Origin: Anaeromyces robustus
Lineage: Eukaryota; Neocallimastigomycota; Neocallimastigomycetes; Neocallimastigales; Neocallimastigaceae
Assembly (NCBI GenBank): GCA_002104895.1
Contig: MCFG01000006.1
Span: 22,501 to 86,500 of the forward strand
Length of the DNA stretch: 64,000 nucleotides
Direction of reading: 5' to 3'
The notes under the pieces were generated by a model. It saw nothing but the letters and a program-made list of their open reading frames with translations. It was not told the DNA's origin and did no database searches. A program made the position numbers and the translations under genes. Shown one piece after another: positions 49,009 to 62,000 of this stretch. Numbering within the stretch: the first letter of the stretch is position 1; each line of letters opens with the position of its first letter.

Positions 49009-50462
49009 TATAATTTTTAATATTAATTAATAATAATAAAATTTATATTTATTTGTTTTTATGCGATTTTTTATTGAATTTTGTAAAAAGAAATAAGATG
49101 AATAAAGTGTATGTTAATATATAAATGACATAAATATATTTATAATTCTAATAGAAAATATTTATGATAGTAATAATTAAACAATTCAAATACGAAAATT
49201 CAAACATAATAATGTTATATTAAAATTTGTTATATACTATTATTTTATTATAATAAAATATTATTGTTTTTATAATAAGAATATTTTTTATATTTAAATT
49301 ATATTTATTAATGAAATAGAATTTATAAATGAAATGAAATCTAAGTCTATGGTTAAATAAATAAATAAAAAATAACTTTTTTAAATTAGCTATGAAAAAT
49401 GTAAAACTATTATTATTATATAATAATGTTAAAAACATTAAAAAGAATAAATATTTATATCGTTAAAATTTACTTTTTAATTGAATGTCTACAAATAAAT
49501 TAATACTTAACAAATGGAATACTAAATTTATTTATGAATTTATTTATTGATTTATTTATTTATTCGTTTATTTATTCGTTTATTTATTTATTTATTATAT
49601 TTAATTAATAAATTAATTTATTTAATAAAATAAAAAATTATACATTCAAATAAGTTTTATATAATTAATATTGTTAGTTCATTATACTTTTTGTATATAA
49701 TTTTTATATTCTTTCTTTTTTTTATTTTATTTTATTTTATTTTATTTTTTATTTTATTTTATTTTCCTTTTTTACTTTATTTTATTTTACTTTTTTTTTT
49801 TTTTACTTTATTCTATTTTAATCTATAAATAGATTTGAAATTCTAATAAATATTAATATTTAATTATTATTTCATATAACTCTATTAAAATTAAAATTTA
49901 ATGATAGTAATTTTATTAAAAATAAAATAAAGATATAGAATAACAATAATAATGTTTATTATTTCAATTTATTTTTATTTATACTTAGGTTAATACTTTT
50001 TTATAAATATATAATAGTAAAATAAAATTATAATACTAAAATAAATATTTATAAACATTTTTAATATTAAAGAAATTATCAAATAGATGTGATTTTTTAT
50101 TTAAAGATAAATATAAATATATAATTTCATGAATAACTGTTCTTTTTTATTTTTTATTTTTTTATTTTTTATTTTTTTTTTATTTTTTATATACATATTT
50201 AACTATAATTATAAATTTAATTTGATTTAAGATAATGATTAAATGACTAATTAGAAAAAAAATTTAATAAAATAATTAGATTATACAATACAAATAGAAG
50301 AATAATATATAGGAATTAATAGTTTTATTATTTATTTAATTTTCTTAAATCAATATCATAAAATTAAATAAAAAAATATATAATATATAAAAACATTGAA
50401 ATTGAAATAAATAAAAGAAATTAATATGTATATTAATATAGTAATATATATGAAAAAAAAAA

Positions 50463-50503
50463 AAAAATAAACTTATAAATTAAAAATATATAAGTTTATT
50501 TTT
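50463..50503. repeat. Perfect 15-bp inverted repeat, 11-nt loop
   Basis: AAAAATAAACTTATA (50463-50477) pairs exactly with TATAAGTTTATTTTT (50489-50503). Confidence 0.75.
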
Positions 50504-50773
50504 CTTTGAATGACTTAAAAACTTTTAATAAATTATTAAAGTTTTATTACTTTTTAAATTATTCTATAAAAAATAAAATAAATAATTAATGTATATTTAA
50601 AAAAAAAAAAAATTATATATATTATTATATATAAAGATTATATTAACTATAACCATATTAAAAAGTTATATTATTATGTATAATGTTTTATTATTTATAA
50701 TATAATCAAATTATTTATTATAATAAATTAGCTTTTTAAAGTTAATTATATATATGTAATAATAATAGTAATA

Positions 50774-50876
50774 GTGGATATTTCAAGAATTTGGTATTAT
50801 GGAGATTATTTAACTAGTTATATCATATTGAAATGATATTTCACCATAATTCCATTACTAAATGTAGAAATCCAAC
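50774..50876. repeat. Imperfect ~100-nt inverted repeat
   Basis: The left arm starts GTGGATATTTC and runs to TATTATGG (to 50801). It is roughly complementary to the right arm from CCATAATTCC (50843) to GAAATCCAAC (50876), with small bulges. The centre has ATATCAT/ATGATAT. It could be a MITE remnant or a small-RNA precursor fold. Confidence 0.5.
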
Positions 50877-51544
50877 TAAAAAATATGCAATGCATAAATA
50901 TATATATATATATAATTTTTTTTTATATTTTTTTTATATTTAAAACTCTATTATTTTATTTTTAAAATAAAATATATATCAAAAAAAAAAATAATAAATT
51001 AAATTTATATATTTCTTATTCAAACTTGTATATTATTAAATTTAAAATTATGGTATTATTTATAATTATTATTATTTATTTTTTAAAAAAAAAAAAACTA
51101 ATTAAAAAATTATAATTTAAACTTTTATATAACATTTTTAATTATTTCTTTTTATTATTATTATTAATAATTATTTTTTATTTATTTTTTATTATTTTTA
51201 TTTTTATTTTTTTTTTTTTTTTTTTTACTTTTATTAACAATTTTTATAACCGTATTTAATTTGAATTTTCTTTTTATTCATTTTAGTAACTCATTATTTA
51301 ACAAGTCTTTATAAATAATCATTGAAGTTTAAAAAAAAAAATAGAATATAATAAAAGCAATAATAAAAAAAGAGTATTATTATTAAAGCTATTAACATTA
51401 TTATGGAAATAATATGTAAGATTTATTAATAATTATCAAATCAATGTAATATGGAATATATATTATTTAATCCCCGAATAAATAAATATACATTTTAGAT
51501 ATAATAATAATTATAAAAATTATAATAAAATAATAATAAGAAGA

Positions 51545-51581
<37 letters not shown>

Positions 51582-52146
51582 AAACTTCAAATATTATAAA
51601 ATAGTCTTATGATTTTATGATTATATTAAAATATACAAAATATAACGATTTTCATTAATTTTAAATATACAAAAAAAAAAAAAAAGAGTTATAAAATTAT
51701 CTTTTCTATATAACTTTTCAATATTTTTACTTGTTGATATATATATAATTTTTGATTTATTTAGTAATATAATAATATTGAAATAAATAATCATCATATT
51801 TCTAATATAATATATTTTCTTTTCAATATATATTATAAAATATTAAATTATTTAAAGAAGGGGAAAAAAAATAAAAGAAAATTTAATAATACAAAAGTTA
51901 TAATACATTAATAACATAAATCTCTCAATATACTTTTACTGTTAACTTACTTTTATATCTGATCTTTTTTGTTTGTTTGTTTGTTTTTGAGTTTCTGAGT
52001 TTTTGAGTTTTTTTTTTTTTTCCTATTTTTTTTTTTTTTTTTTTTTTTTTGTTTTTCTGTGAAGAATATATTATAAATCAAAATAAAATAAAAAATAAAA
52101 ACAAGAATAAAAACGAAAGTAAAAAAAAAATAATTAAAACATAAAT

Positions 52147-52485
52147 ATGCCACAAGTTGAATCAGAAACTCCAGATGAAAATCTTAAAAATAAAGCTGAA
52201 GCAGAATATACTTCAAAAGCTGTAACAAAAATGGCAGCACCTAATACAGGCTCAGCTATACCACATCAACATGCACATAATACCCAAAATCAATCTAATA
52301 GACAACATGGAGAAAATAGAGCTGATGGTTCACATCATCATCATAGTAGTAGAAGAGATGTTTCTGGAAGTAATATTGTAGGAAATCATTTTAAAATTGG
52401 TAGAAGAATTGGTGAAGGTAGTTTTGGTATTATTTATGATGGTAAGTTTAAAAATAATCATTATATATAATTATTGAAAAGGCAA

Positions 52486-52521
<36 letters not shown>

Positions 52522-53656
52522 TAATTATAAAAGTTAAAAAAAAAATATTTTTAAAATAATAAAACAAAAATAAAATAATAATTTTTGTTTTTATTATTGT
52601 TCTATAATCATGCTTTTTTTTACGTTTATTTATTTAACATTTATTAATTTTTCATATGCTACTTTTAATTATTATTCCTCTTCTTATTTTTATTATTCTT
52701 ATTCTTAATATTATTAATATTATTATCATTATTATTATTTATTATCTTCTAATATTAATTATTTTATTACTTAATAATTTATATATAATATTTTAAAATA
52801 TGTAATTTTTAATTATTACATTTATATTAATGTATTCTATATACTAATCATTATAAATTATAATCATATCAATTTAAATAATAAATTAAAATAAAGGTAT
52901 AAACACTTTAACAAACCAACATGTTGCTATTAAATACGAATCAAAAAAGAGTGAGGCTCCACAATTAAAAGATGAATATAGAACTTATAAATTACTACAA
53001 GGATTTAGTAATTATCATCATAATATATATATATATATATATTATAATTAATTATTATAAAAAATAATTAAAAAATACGATAATTAATATATTATATATA
53101 TTATTAGCTGGTATTCCAAATGCTTATTATTTTGGATCAGAAAGTATGTACAATATTTTAGTAATTGATTTACTTGGACCATCACTTGAAGATTTATTTG
53201 ATACATGTAATAGAAAATTTTCAGTAAAGACAGTATGTCTTGCTGCAAAACAAATGGTAATAATCTGATAATTTATTTATTTATTTATATATTTATTTAT
53301 TAAATGCATATAAAATATTTTAATTATTTTGTTTTATGGTAATTTTTTAATTTTTTTTCTTGGTACTTTTTTAATTTTGAACAAGGTTGATTATTTGTAT
53401 AATTATATATATTGTAATAATTTCACAAAAAAGTTACATAATTATCTTATTATTCAATATATATTTATATATATTTATTTATATTTATTTATATTTGTTT
53501 ATATTTATTTATATTTTTATATATAATTCTTTTTTTTTTTTATTTCATTTTAATTTCCATTGTTTATTTTTGTTTTGTTTTTATTTTTAAATTAATTTTT
53601 TTATGCATAAATATATCAGATAATATTATGATTTTTTATTAAATACAATAAAAAAT

Positions 53657-53687
<31 letters not shown>

Positions 53688-55542
53688 TTTTATTATGTAT
53701 ATAATATATATAATATATATAATGATTAAAGTTATGTCGTGTTCAATCTGTTCATGAAAAATCATTAGTTTATCGTGATATTAAACCAGATAATTTCTTA
53801 GTTGGTAGAATTCCACCATATGTTGATACAACTTCAAATCCATCATTAGATAAAGATATCAATTCAATATTGAAAAACCATTCAAAAGAACATCCTCATC
53901 CAGCCAGTCAAATATATTTAATTGATTTTGGTATGGCTAAATATTATAGAGATCCAAAAACCTTACAACATATACCTTATAAAGAAAAAAGAAGTCTTAG
54001 TGGTACTGCAAGATATATGAGTATTAATACTCACTTGGGTAGAGAACAAAGTAGACGTGATGATTTAGAAGGTTTAGGTCATGTATTAATGTATTTCTTA
54101 AGAGGTTCTTTACCATGGCAAGGTATGAAAGCAGCTACTAATAAGCAAAAATATGAAAAAATTGGTGAAAAAAAACGTACAACTTCAATTAAAGATTTAT
54201 GTGAAGGTTTCCCAGGTAAAAATAAATAAATAAATATATACATATATATAAAATTAAATAAATAAAGTATATATATCAATGTTAGAATAGTTATAATAAT
54301 AAAAAATTTAAATATTTAAGAGCTAAAAATTAAAAGAAATATAAGAAAAAAAATTGATTATATATTAAATATAATAAATTTATAAAAATTCAAAATATAA
54401 AATAATAATAATAAACATAATGTAATTTATAGAAATATTATTATAACTATATAAAAAATTAATAGATACATTAATAATTATACTAATAATTATACTAATA
54501 ATTATATATGATATAAAAATCAAAATATTAAATATATAATATATATATTTTATATAAATAATTAACAGAGGAATTTGCTATATATATGAATTATGTAAGA
54601 AAGCTTGGATTTGAAGAAACTCCAGATTATGATTATTTAAGAGGATTATTTGATAAAGTATTAAAAAGAATGGGTGAAGAAGAAGATAATGTATTTGATT
54701 GGATGTTAGAACTAGAAGAACAAAGAAAAGAAATTACTAGACTACGTGAAAAACAAAAAGCAAATAATAGTAATAATAATAATAATAATAATAATAGTTC
54801 ATCAAATAAACAACCAGAAGAACAGCAACAACCACAACCACAACCACAACAAGAACAAGAACAACCAAAAGGTTCTAATTTATCAGTTCCTGGAAATCTT
54901 ATTAATGAAAGTAATACAACGCAAAATGCCTCAATGCAAGTATTAAGAGGTGCTCTTAGTTCTGTAGATGAAATGGCGAAAAGTCAAAGTCAAAATATAG
55001 TTGATAATCATAAAGAAAATTCACCATTAAATAATGAAATAAAAATGGATTCATATAATGATCTTTTAAAAGAAGAAGATAAGGAAAATAAAAATGAAGA
55101 AAAAAAGGAAGGAAATGATAATAATAATGAAGAAAAAGAAAAAGAAAAAGAAAAAGAAAATAAAGATACTCCTGTTCTATCTGTTGAACCAACACCTGTA
55201 AAAGCACCCGAACCAACACCTGAACCTACTAAACCAACAGAATCTGAAAAAGTAGTACCTGAACCAGCAGCTACTCCTCAACCTGAAACTAATCCTACTA
55301 AACCAAATGAACCAGAAAAAACTCCACAACCTGAAACTAATCCTGAACCTCCAAAATCAACTGAACCTGTTACACAAGAACCTGTTTCTACTCCACAACC
55401 TACTACAGCGACAGCACCAACAACTACAACTGCTAATACACCTTCATCAAATGATATAACAGGTGGTAACAGAGATCCATCAAAAAAGAAGAAAGGTGGT
55501 TTTCTGGGATTATTTTCATGTTGTGCATCAACTGCTGATTAA
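52147..55542 (+). CDS. Casein kinase I, Yck/CK1-gamma type with C-terminal CC motif
   Basis: Five exons: 52147-52441, 52897-53007, 53108-53256, 53732-54215 and 54569-55542, in phase, giving 670 aa. The first 80 residues are His/Asn-rich. The kinase domain runs from about F82 ([18 protein letters not shown]) through VAIKYES, the catalytic loop [10 protein letters not shown] (Asp about 201), [13 protein letters not shown], the CK1 signature [34 protein letters not shown], and [18 protein letters not shown] 200-residue Gln/Asn/Glu tail with Pro-Glu-Thr repeats follows and ends [12 protein letters not shown] near-terminal Cys pair matches the palmitoylation site of yeast Yck1/Yck2, which holds the kinase at the plasma membrane. 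Here it is followed by five more residues, so membrane anchoring is inferred. Known roles of the family are endocytosis, morphogenesis and nutrient sensing. Confidence 0.95.
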
Positions 55543-56714
55543 ATAATAAAAAAAATTGAAAAAGAAAAAAAAATTAAAAAAGAAAAAAAAAATAAAAATG
55601 AAAAATAAAATGGAGAATAATGAAAGAGTCAGTAAACGGCATTTTATCTTTTTCTTTTTTTTTTTTTTTTTTTTTTTTTTTGTTTTGTTTTATTTTTTGT
55701 TCTTTCTTTTTTCTTTTTTTTTTTTTTTTTTTTATAACATAATTTAAATTAAAATATATATATTTTTAGTTGTACTATAAAGTATTTTTTTTTGTTTTTA
55801 TTTTTTTGTTCCCATTTGTTTAGAAAAGAAAGATAAAATATATACATAAATTTACATCTAAATATACTAATAATTATAATTATAATTATAATTGTTATAA
55901 TTGTAATTTAAATACTACATCTATATTATTTGAAAAATGTTTTTTTTTATAGAAAAAAAAAAAAAAAAAAAAAACTAAAAAAAATTAATTCCCCTATCAT
56001 AAACAGTTTTTTAGTACTATATTAAATATCATTAACATGTAAAGTAATTATGTTTTTTAAAAACAAAAATATTTAAAATCATAAAGAAAAAGATAAAAAT
56101 TTATAATATTTTTAGTATTTTGAAGAATAATAAATCCTATATTTTTTTTTTTTATTTATTTTACTATTAATTATTTTATATATACTCTCAAAGATATAAA
56201 AAATGATGTATATATAATAATAGATATAATATATTTAAAAAGAATGATTATATTTTATTATTTATTTTTTATAAATATATGACATCTTAATATATTTCAA
56301 TTTTTATTAATTTTTTTTGAGCAAAAGTCTCCTATTTTTTTTTATATATATATTAATAGTTATATATTATAAAATATAAATTGACAATTATAAAAAAAAA
56401 AAAATAAAATAAAATATAAAATGAACGATATATAAAAATATACTATATAATATTATTATTTTAAAAAAAAGTTAGTGTAACATTTTTTTCTTCAACTCCG
56501 ATTTTATATTGACTTATGTTTGACAAAATATTATTTATTTTTTTTTTTTTTTTATAATAAAAAAAAAAATAATAACAATAAAAAAATTCAGTATTTCAAT
56601 ATTTAATAATACAATTACAATCTTTAAAATTTTTTTTCTTTAATTAAAAAGAAAAAGAAAATTGGATTTTTTTGGAACAAAAAAAAATTTCTTTTATCCT
56701 TTGACAATGGAAAA
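55543..56714. other. Intergenic, poly-T rich, nothing identified
   Basis: A-rich then T-rich runs follow the kinase stop codon (T tracts near 55658-55680 and 55716-55733), then featureless A/T sequence. Confidence 0.6.
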
Positions 56715-56897
56715 ATGTTTAGTAAAAAAAGGCTTTTAATAACTATTTTTTTACTTGTACTCATAGAATTTGTTTATGGGCAAAGTTATAAGCCTCCAGC
56801 ATTAGGAATTGGTTGGGGAACATTATTACTAACAGTAAGTTTTTTCCTCATAGCAGCTGTTTGGTTATTAACAATATATTCAAATAATTTCAAGTAA
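56715..56897 (+). CDS. Small secretory-pathway single-pass membrane protein, 60 aa
   Basis: A single exon. MFSKKRLLITIFLLVLIEFVYGQ is a textbook signal peptide (basic start, hydrophobic core, VYG before the likely cleavage). After a short lumenal stretch (SYKPPALGIGWG) comes one transmembrane helix (TLLLTVSFFLIAAVWLLTIY) and a tiny cytosolic end (SNNFK). Predicted mature type I membrane protein of about 37 residues. Amino-acid composition is not that of random A/T translation, since it has Gly, Pro, Trp and Ala, so I believe it is a gene. Small ER-complex subunits look like this, but I cannot assign one. An unseen downstream exon is not excluded. Confidence 0.6.
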   Translation: MFSKKRLLITIFLLVLIEFVYGQSYKPPALGIGWGTLLLTVSFFLIAAVWLLTIYSNNFK

Positions 56898-57146
56898 ATA
56901 TTGATACAAAATATAACATTTTACATGAGATAATTTAAAAAAAAGTTGAATTAAAAACTGTAACACAATTTAAAAGGATAAAAGCATCATATTTAAATTT
57001 AAATACTTAATTTATTTTTGTTTTGATGATAAAAATAACTAAATGAAAAATTAACTTTTATATATATTTATTTTATATATTATTATTTTAAAAGCAATAT
57101 CGTAATATATACTTCAATATTTTATATTAGTTTATTTTTATTCTTA

Positions 57147-57535
57147 ATGTCTATTCCAACAAAACCTATTGAATATGAATCATCAAAATCATCTAGTTCG
57201 AATGATATAGTAAATAAAAATATTTATTAAATTTATCCTATACTATACAATTCATTTTTTTTTTTATTAAAAAAAAGATTAAAATAGATTTTATTATTAT
57301 TATTACTATTATTATTATTTTTATTATTATTATTATTTTTAGTATTTCTAATTTATCATTTTTATAATTATTTATAACTTTATGAAAAACTATTACTTTC
57401 TAGGTGGATAAATATTATGCTAGAAGAATATTCTTCATTATTATAATTTCTATTGGAAGTATTATTGGATTATACTTTATATTCCAATTATTATTATTAA
57501 CCTCTATAAATGCTTCAAAAACGCAAGAAATATAG
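57147..57535 (+). CDS. Small tail-type membrane protein, 64 aa, two exons
   Basis: Exons 57147-57209 and 57404-57535, joined in phase by a GTAAAT...CTAG intron that contains TTA repeats. The protein has a Ser-rich polar head (MSIPTKPIEYESSKSSSSND), a basic pre-membrane patch (KYYARR), one long hydrophobic helix (IFFIIIISIGSIIGLYFIFQ onward to LLLL) and a short polar end (INASKTQEI). No signal peptide is present, so tail-anchored or single-pass insertion is likely. It lies 250 bp after the other small membrane gene on the same strand. Family not recognised. The matching splice phase is the main evidence that it is real. Confidence 0.55.
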
Positions 57536-57654
57536 TTAAAATAATTTTAATATTTTCTTTTATATTAATTTTTTTTTTTATTTTTATTTTTGTTTTTGTT
57601 TTTTTTTATATTTATATATATGCTATTAAAATAAATTATTATTTTATACTATTA

Positions 57655-57705
<51 letters not shown>

Positions 57706-59069
57706 CAATATACCATTTAAAAAATCTTAATAATAAATATAAATATCTATTAAGATATATTTGAATTTAATAAAATATTCAACCGTTAAAAATATATAGT
57801 ATTTTTTTAATCTTATTTTCATTTTTTTAAAAACATATAAAATAACTTTTAATTAAATAATAAATAAATAAAAATGCTATATTAGAAATGAAATTACATT
57901 AAATAAGCTTTAATTTATTATTTTTAATTAAAAAAATAAGAATACATATTATTTTAATTATTATAATTAAAAATCTACAGTTTATTGAAAGATATAAAAT
58001 ATATATATAAAAAAAAAAAAAAAAAAAAAGATTACATATAATAACAATTATTATTTATTTATTTTACCATATTTATTTATATTAAATTTATTGATTTATT
58101 GTTATATTATATTTTGATTTTATATATATATTTAATATATATATATTTTATAATTTTTGCTTATTTATTATTTTATTTTATATATATATATTGATGAATA
58201 CAATTTAAATAAAAGTTTAAAAGGGTATAAAAATTGACATTTGTAATAAATTAAATTACATTTAATTAAATAATTATTATGAATGTTAATTATAATTAAT
58301 ATTTCTTTTTAACTATTAAACTAAGCTCATAAAATATATATATTTAATTTATATCTATTGAAAAAGCTTATTTATATATATATATTATTTACTATTAGAA
58401 TTTAATGAATTAAATGCTAATTAATTTTTTTTTTAAAAAAAATGTAATTGAAAATGGAAAAAGTATTTTGAAAATGAATTGAAACATTAAATAAAAAAAA
58501 TAATAAAATAAATAATAAATATTAATATAATAATAATAATAAATAAAAATATTTTTTTTAATATATGAAAAAATGTTTTTTTTTTTTTTTTTTTATATTA
58601 TGAATATGTTATTATAAAATATATATATAAATAAATATAAAAATAGAATAAAAAATTTCACATAAATAAATTTATATATACTTTTTAATTAATAAAAAAA
58701 AAGATAAAAATAAAATATTACGAACATTAAATAAATAATGAGAGTTTTTTTTGTTTTTTAATTTTTTTTATGTGTTAATTAGCATTTTTTATTTCATTAA
58801 TTCCTGGCTTATTATGAATGATACCCTTTATGAGATTATTTATATCTTTAGTAGAAGTTTTTGACCCATTATCCCTAATATTTTTATTCTTTTTTTTTTT
58901 TTTTTAAATTAGAATTAGATATTTTTGAATTATTATTTTATATTATAATTATTATCAATTTTATTATTTAATTTTTTATTATTATTTAATTTATTAGTAT
59001 TATTATTTATTATTATTATTATTATAATTATAATTATAATTATTATTATTATTATTATTATTATAAATA
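57536..59069. other. Intergenic between converging genes, AT-rich
   Basis: Contains a (TAA)n array at about 57656-57704 and A/T tracts. (TTA)n sequence precedes the stop of the RRM-like gene (59000-59065). No coding sequence identified. Confidence 0.6.
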
Positions 59070-62000
59070 TTAATTATTAATGTTTACTATTTTTTCTTGA
59101 GTATTTACATATGTTTCTTTTGATGTGCAAGATTCTAATGATTCACAATTACTTAATGTAGTATTATCATTACTAGTATTTGATATTACTTCATTACTAA
59201 TTAAGGTATCATTACTAGAATATAATATTTGGGCATTATCTTGTATTAAAGTATCGTTACTTGAACATGCTGAAAAGTTTTTATTACTATTACCATTATT
59301 ATTATTGTTGTTGTTATTAGTGTTATTATTGTTATTATTATTGTTGTTATTGTTATTTTGACGACTGCCCTTGTGATTCATTTTATCTTGAACTTTATTA
59401 TTTCCATTACTATTTCCATATTTATTATTGTTTTTTATGAAGTTGTTATTTTGATTTTGATTTTGGTTTTGGTTTTGATTTGAATGTGAACCATATAATA
59501 AATTATCTATCAAAGAATAAGTTAAATTCTTATTTGATTTCATATAATCATATAAGTTTCTACTATTATTGTTATTGTTATTGTTATTGTTGTTGTTATT
59601 ATTAATATTGTTAGTGAATGAGAATTTCTTATTATTACCATTATTATTAATATTATAGTTGTTATTATTATTATTACTATTATTATTAAAGTTATGATTA
59701 TATTTATTATTGTTATTGTTATTGTTGCTATTATTCATACCATAAAGGTTTCTTAACTTTTTATCTTTTTCATTATTGTTGTTGTTATTGTTATTATTAT
59801 AACTATTATTATTGTTATTAGAATTATTAGAATTAGAATTCATACCAAAATTAGAGTTATTGAATATTCTCTTAAAATCAGGGTTTAACTTTCTAAGATT
59901 ATTATTACCATTAGTATTGTTGCAATTAAAAGCATTTAGCAATAAATCTTGAATATTTTCATTATTTGAATCAAAAATATTTTCATGAGAATTAGTGAAT
60001 TTATTTAATTGATTAATAGTATTAAGTTGATTACTTAAATTAATTAATTCTTTTTGAGATTTTTCAATATTCATCATTTGATATATATTAGTGATATTCT
60101 CTGATAATTTATTAATTTGACTCTTAAAGGAATCTATCGAATTATTATTTTTATAATTATTATATGATCTTTCAATACCTAATTATTTTTATTTTAAAAT
60201 TAAAATATAAATAGAAATAGTATATAAAAAGAAAAAATAAAAACAAAAATAAAAAGTTAATATAAAGTGAAATTTTTATAAAATAAATTATTATAAATTA
60301 ATAAATATATATATATATATATTGTTTTCATTACCTTGTAATCTCAATATTTCTGCTACTAGTTTAAATAATTTTGTTTCAATATTTTCATTAATATCAA
60401 ATAAAGAATCAACTTGAAGATTTTCTAATAAACTTAATATTTTATCACTCTGAGTCCTGTTAATCTTCATTTCCTTTAATCTTTGTTCTACTCTCATATC
60501 TATTTCTTTCGATAGTTTTTGTCTATACCATGATTCTAATGTTCCACAATATTCTCTAAATAATTCATTACAATCAGATGTTTTATTGACCATACTTCTT
60601 GCTAATTGGATTGGAACATCTGGGTAATTTTTTACTTTTGGCTATTGATAATTAAAAGTATTATAATTAAATAAAAAATGGGATAAAAAATATAAAAAGT
60701 TTAATTATATCATATTTAATTAGTATGAAAAATAAAAATATATTTTATAATAATTTATTTTTGTTTTTGTTTTTGTTTTTTTATCTTACTCTATTTCCTT
60801 TTTCATTAGGCTTATATTTATTATTATTATTATAATCATTACTATTATCTTGTTTATCTCTCTTATTAGGTATTGTAAACTTTGAATTATATTTATTTGA
60901 ATTCCAATTCGATGAATTATTATTGTTGTTACCATTATTATTATGTTTTTTATCGCTTTTCATACAATTTTCAAGTTTTTCACAAGTTAAATAATTTGAA
61001 TTATTATCATAATTATTATTATTACTGTTATTGTTGTTATTATTATATTCGTAATTTCCATATCCATAATAGTTATATCCTTCATAATTACCATAAATAT
61101 TATAATATTCATTCAATGGTGGAGGTGGTACTGATTGAAGAGGATATTGATTATAATTGTAATTTGGATAACCATTACCACTTTTATTAATAAAGTCTAA
61201 TATTTGATTATTTTGACCATTTTCATTCTCCGTTTTTAACTTATCAGCACAAACTGGATTATTATTATTATTATTATTATTATCTTCATAATTAACTTCT
61301 TCATTCTCCTATTTAAAATTATTATGATAAATTTATATATGATAAATATGGTCATTAATATTTAAATATAGAAATGAAAGTACAAAATTATTAAAAAGAT
61401 ATTTACAGATAATTCTGAATCAGCACTTAATTCAATAGCTAAACCATTTTCTTGATTAAATGAATTTTTATTAAAATTAAATTCTTTGTTTTTATTGTCA
61501 TCAGTTTTGTTCATATCTTCAGATTGATCATTTTCATCAACTGTTTTATCTGTTCTATTACTACTATCATCATTAAGATTATTAGATGTATCATCTGTTG
61601 TGTTTATTGGAGTACTTGTAGTATTAGTAGAATTATCAATATTAATATCACTACCATTAGAATCCCTACGAATATCAGATCTTCTCTTCTTTGGTTCATT
61701 TTGTTCCTTCTTTACCATCATTTCCTTATAATTATCAGCATTATCCTTTATTTATACAAATTAGAAGAAGAATAAAAATATTATTATTATTATTATTTAT
61801 GTTGTTATAATTTTTATACATTATATGAAAACTATTATATATTCATGATATATACATATTTCTTTATAATAGCACGCTTTTGAGTGTTTGTAAATCCTGG
61901 GCATTCAACACCAATTTTAACCATTTTAGAAAGTAATGCTTTATTTAATTTATTTGATGATTTCTTTTCCTCAATATGTTTTTGTAATATTAATAAAATA

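Larger units (their letters stand above)
45870..52146. other. 6.3 kb without a convincing gene
   Basis: Mostly A/T sequence. It holds poly-T tracts (46402-46476), an 8-bp AAAAAGGC/GCCTTTTT hairpin followed by T9 (46313-46335), a 32-bp-period direct repeat, a coding-like relic on -, AAAT arrays (48074, 48330, 48955, 49570), a 15-bp hairpin (50463-50503) and an imperfect long inverted repeat (50774-50876). Several open frames here are A/T runs with no protein character. Confidence 0.65.

Noticed and set aside
49220-49438. 72-codon minus-strand frame in gene-free region
   Set aside because: Composition is that of random A/T translation (Phe, Tyr, Ile, Asn, Lys) with no splice partners.
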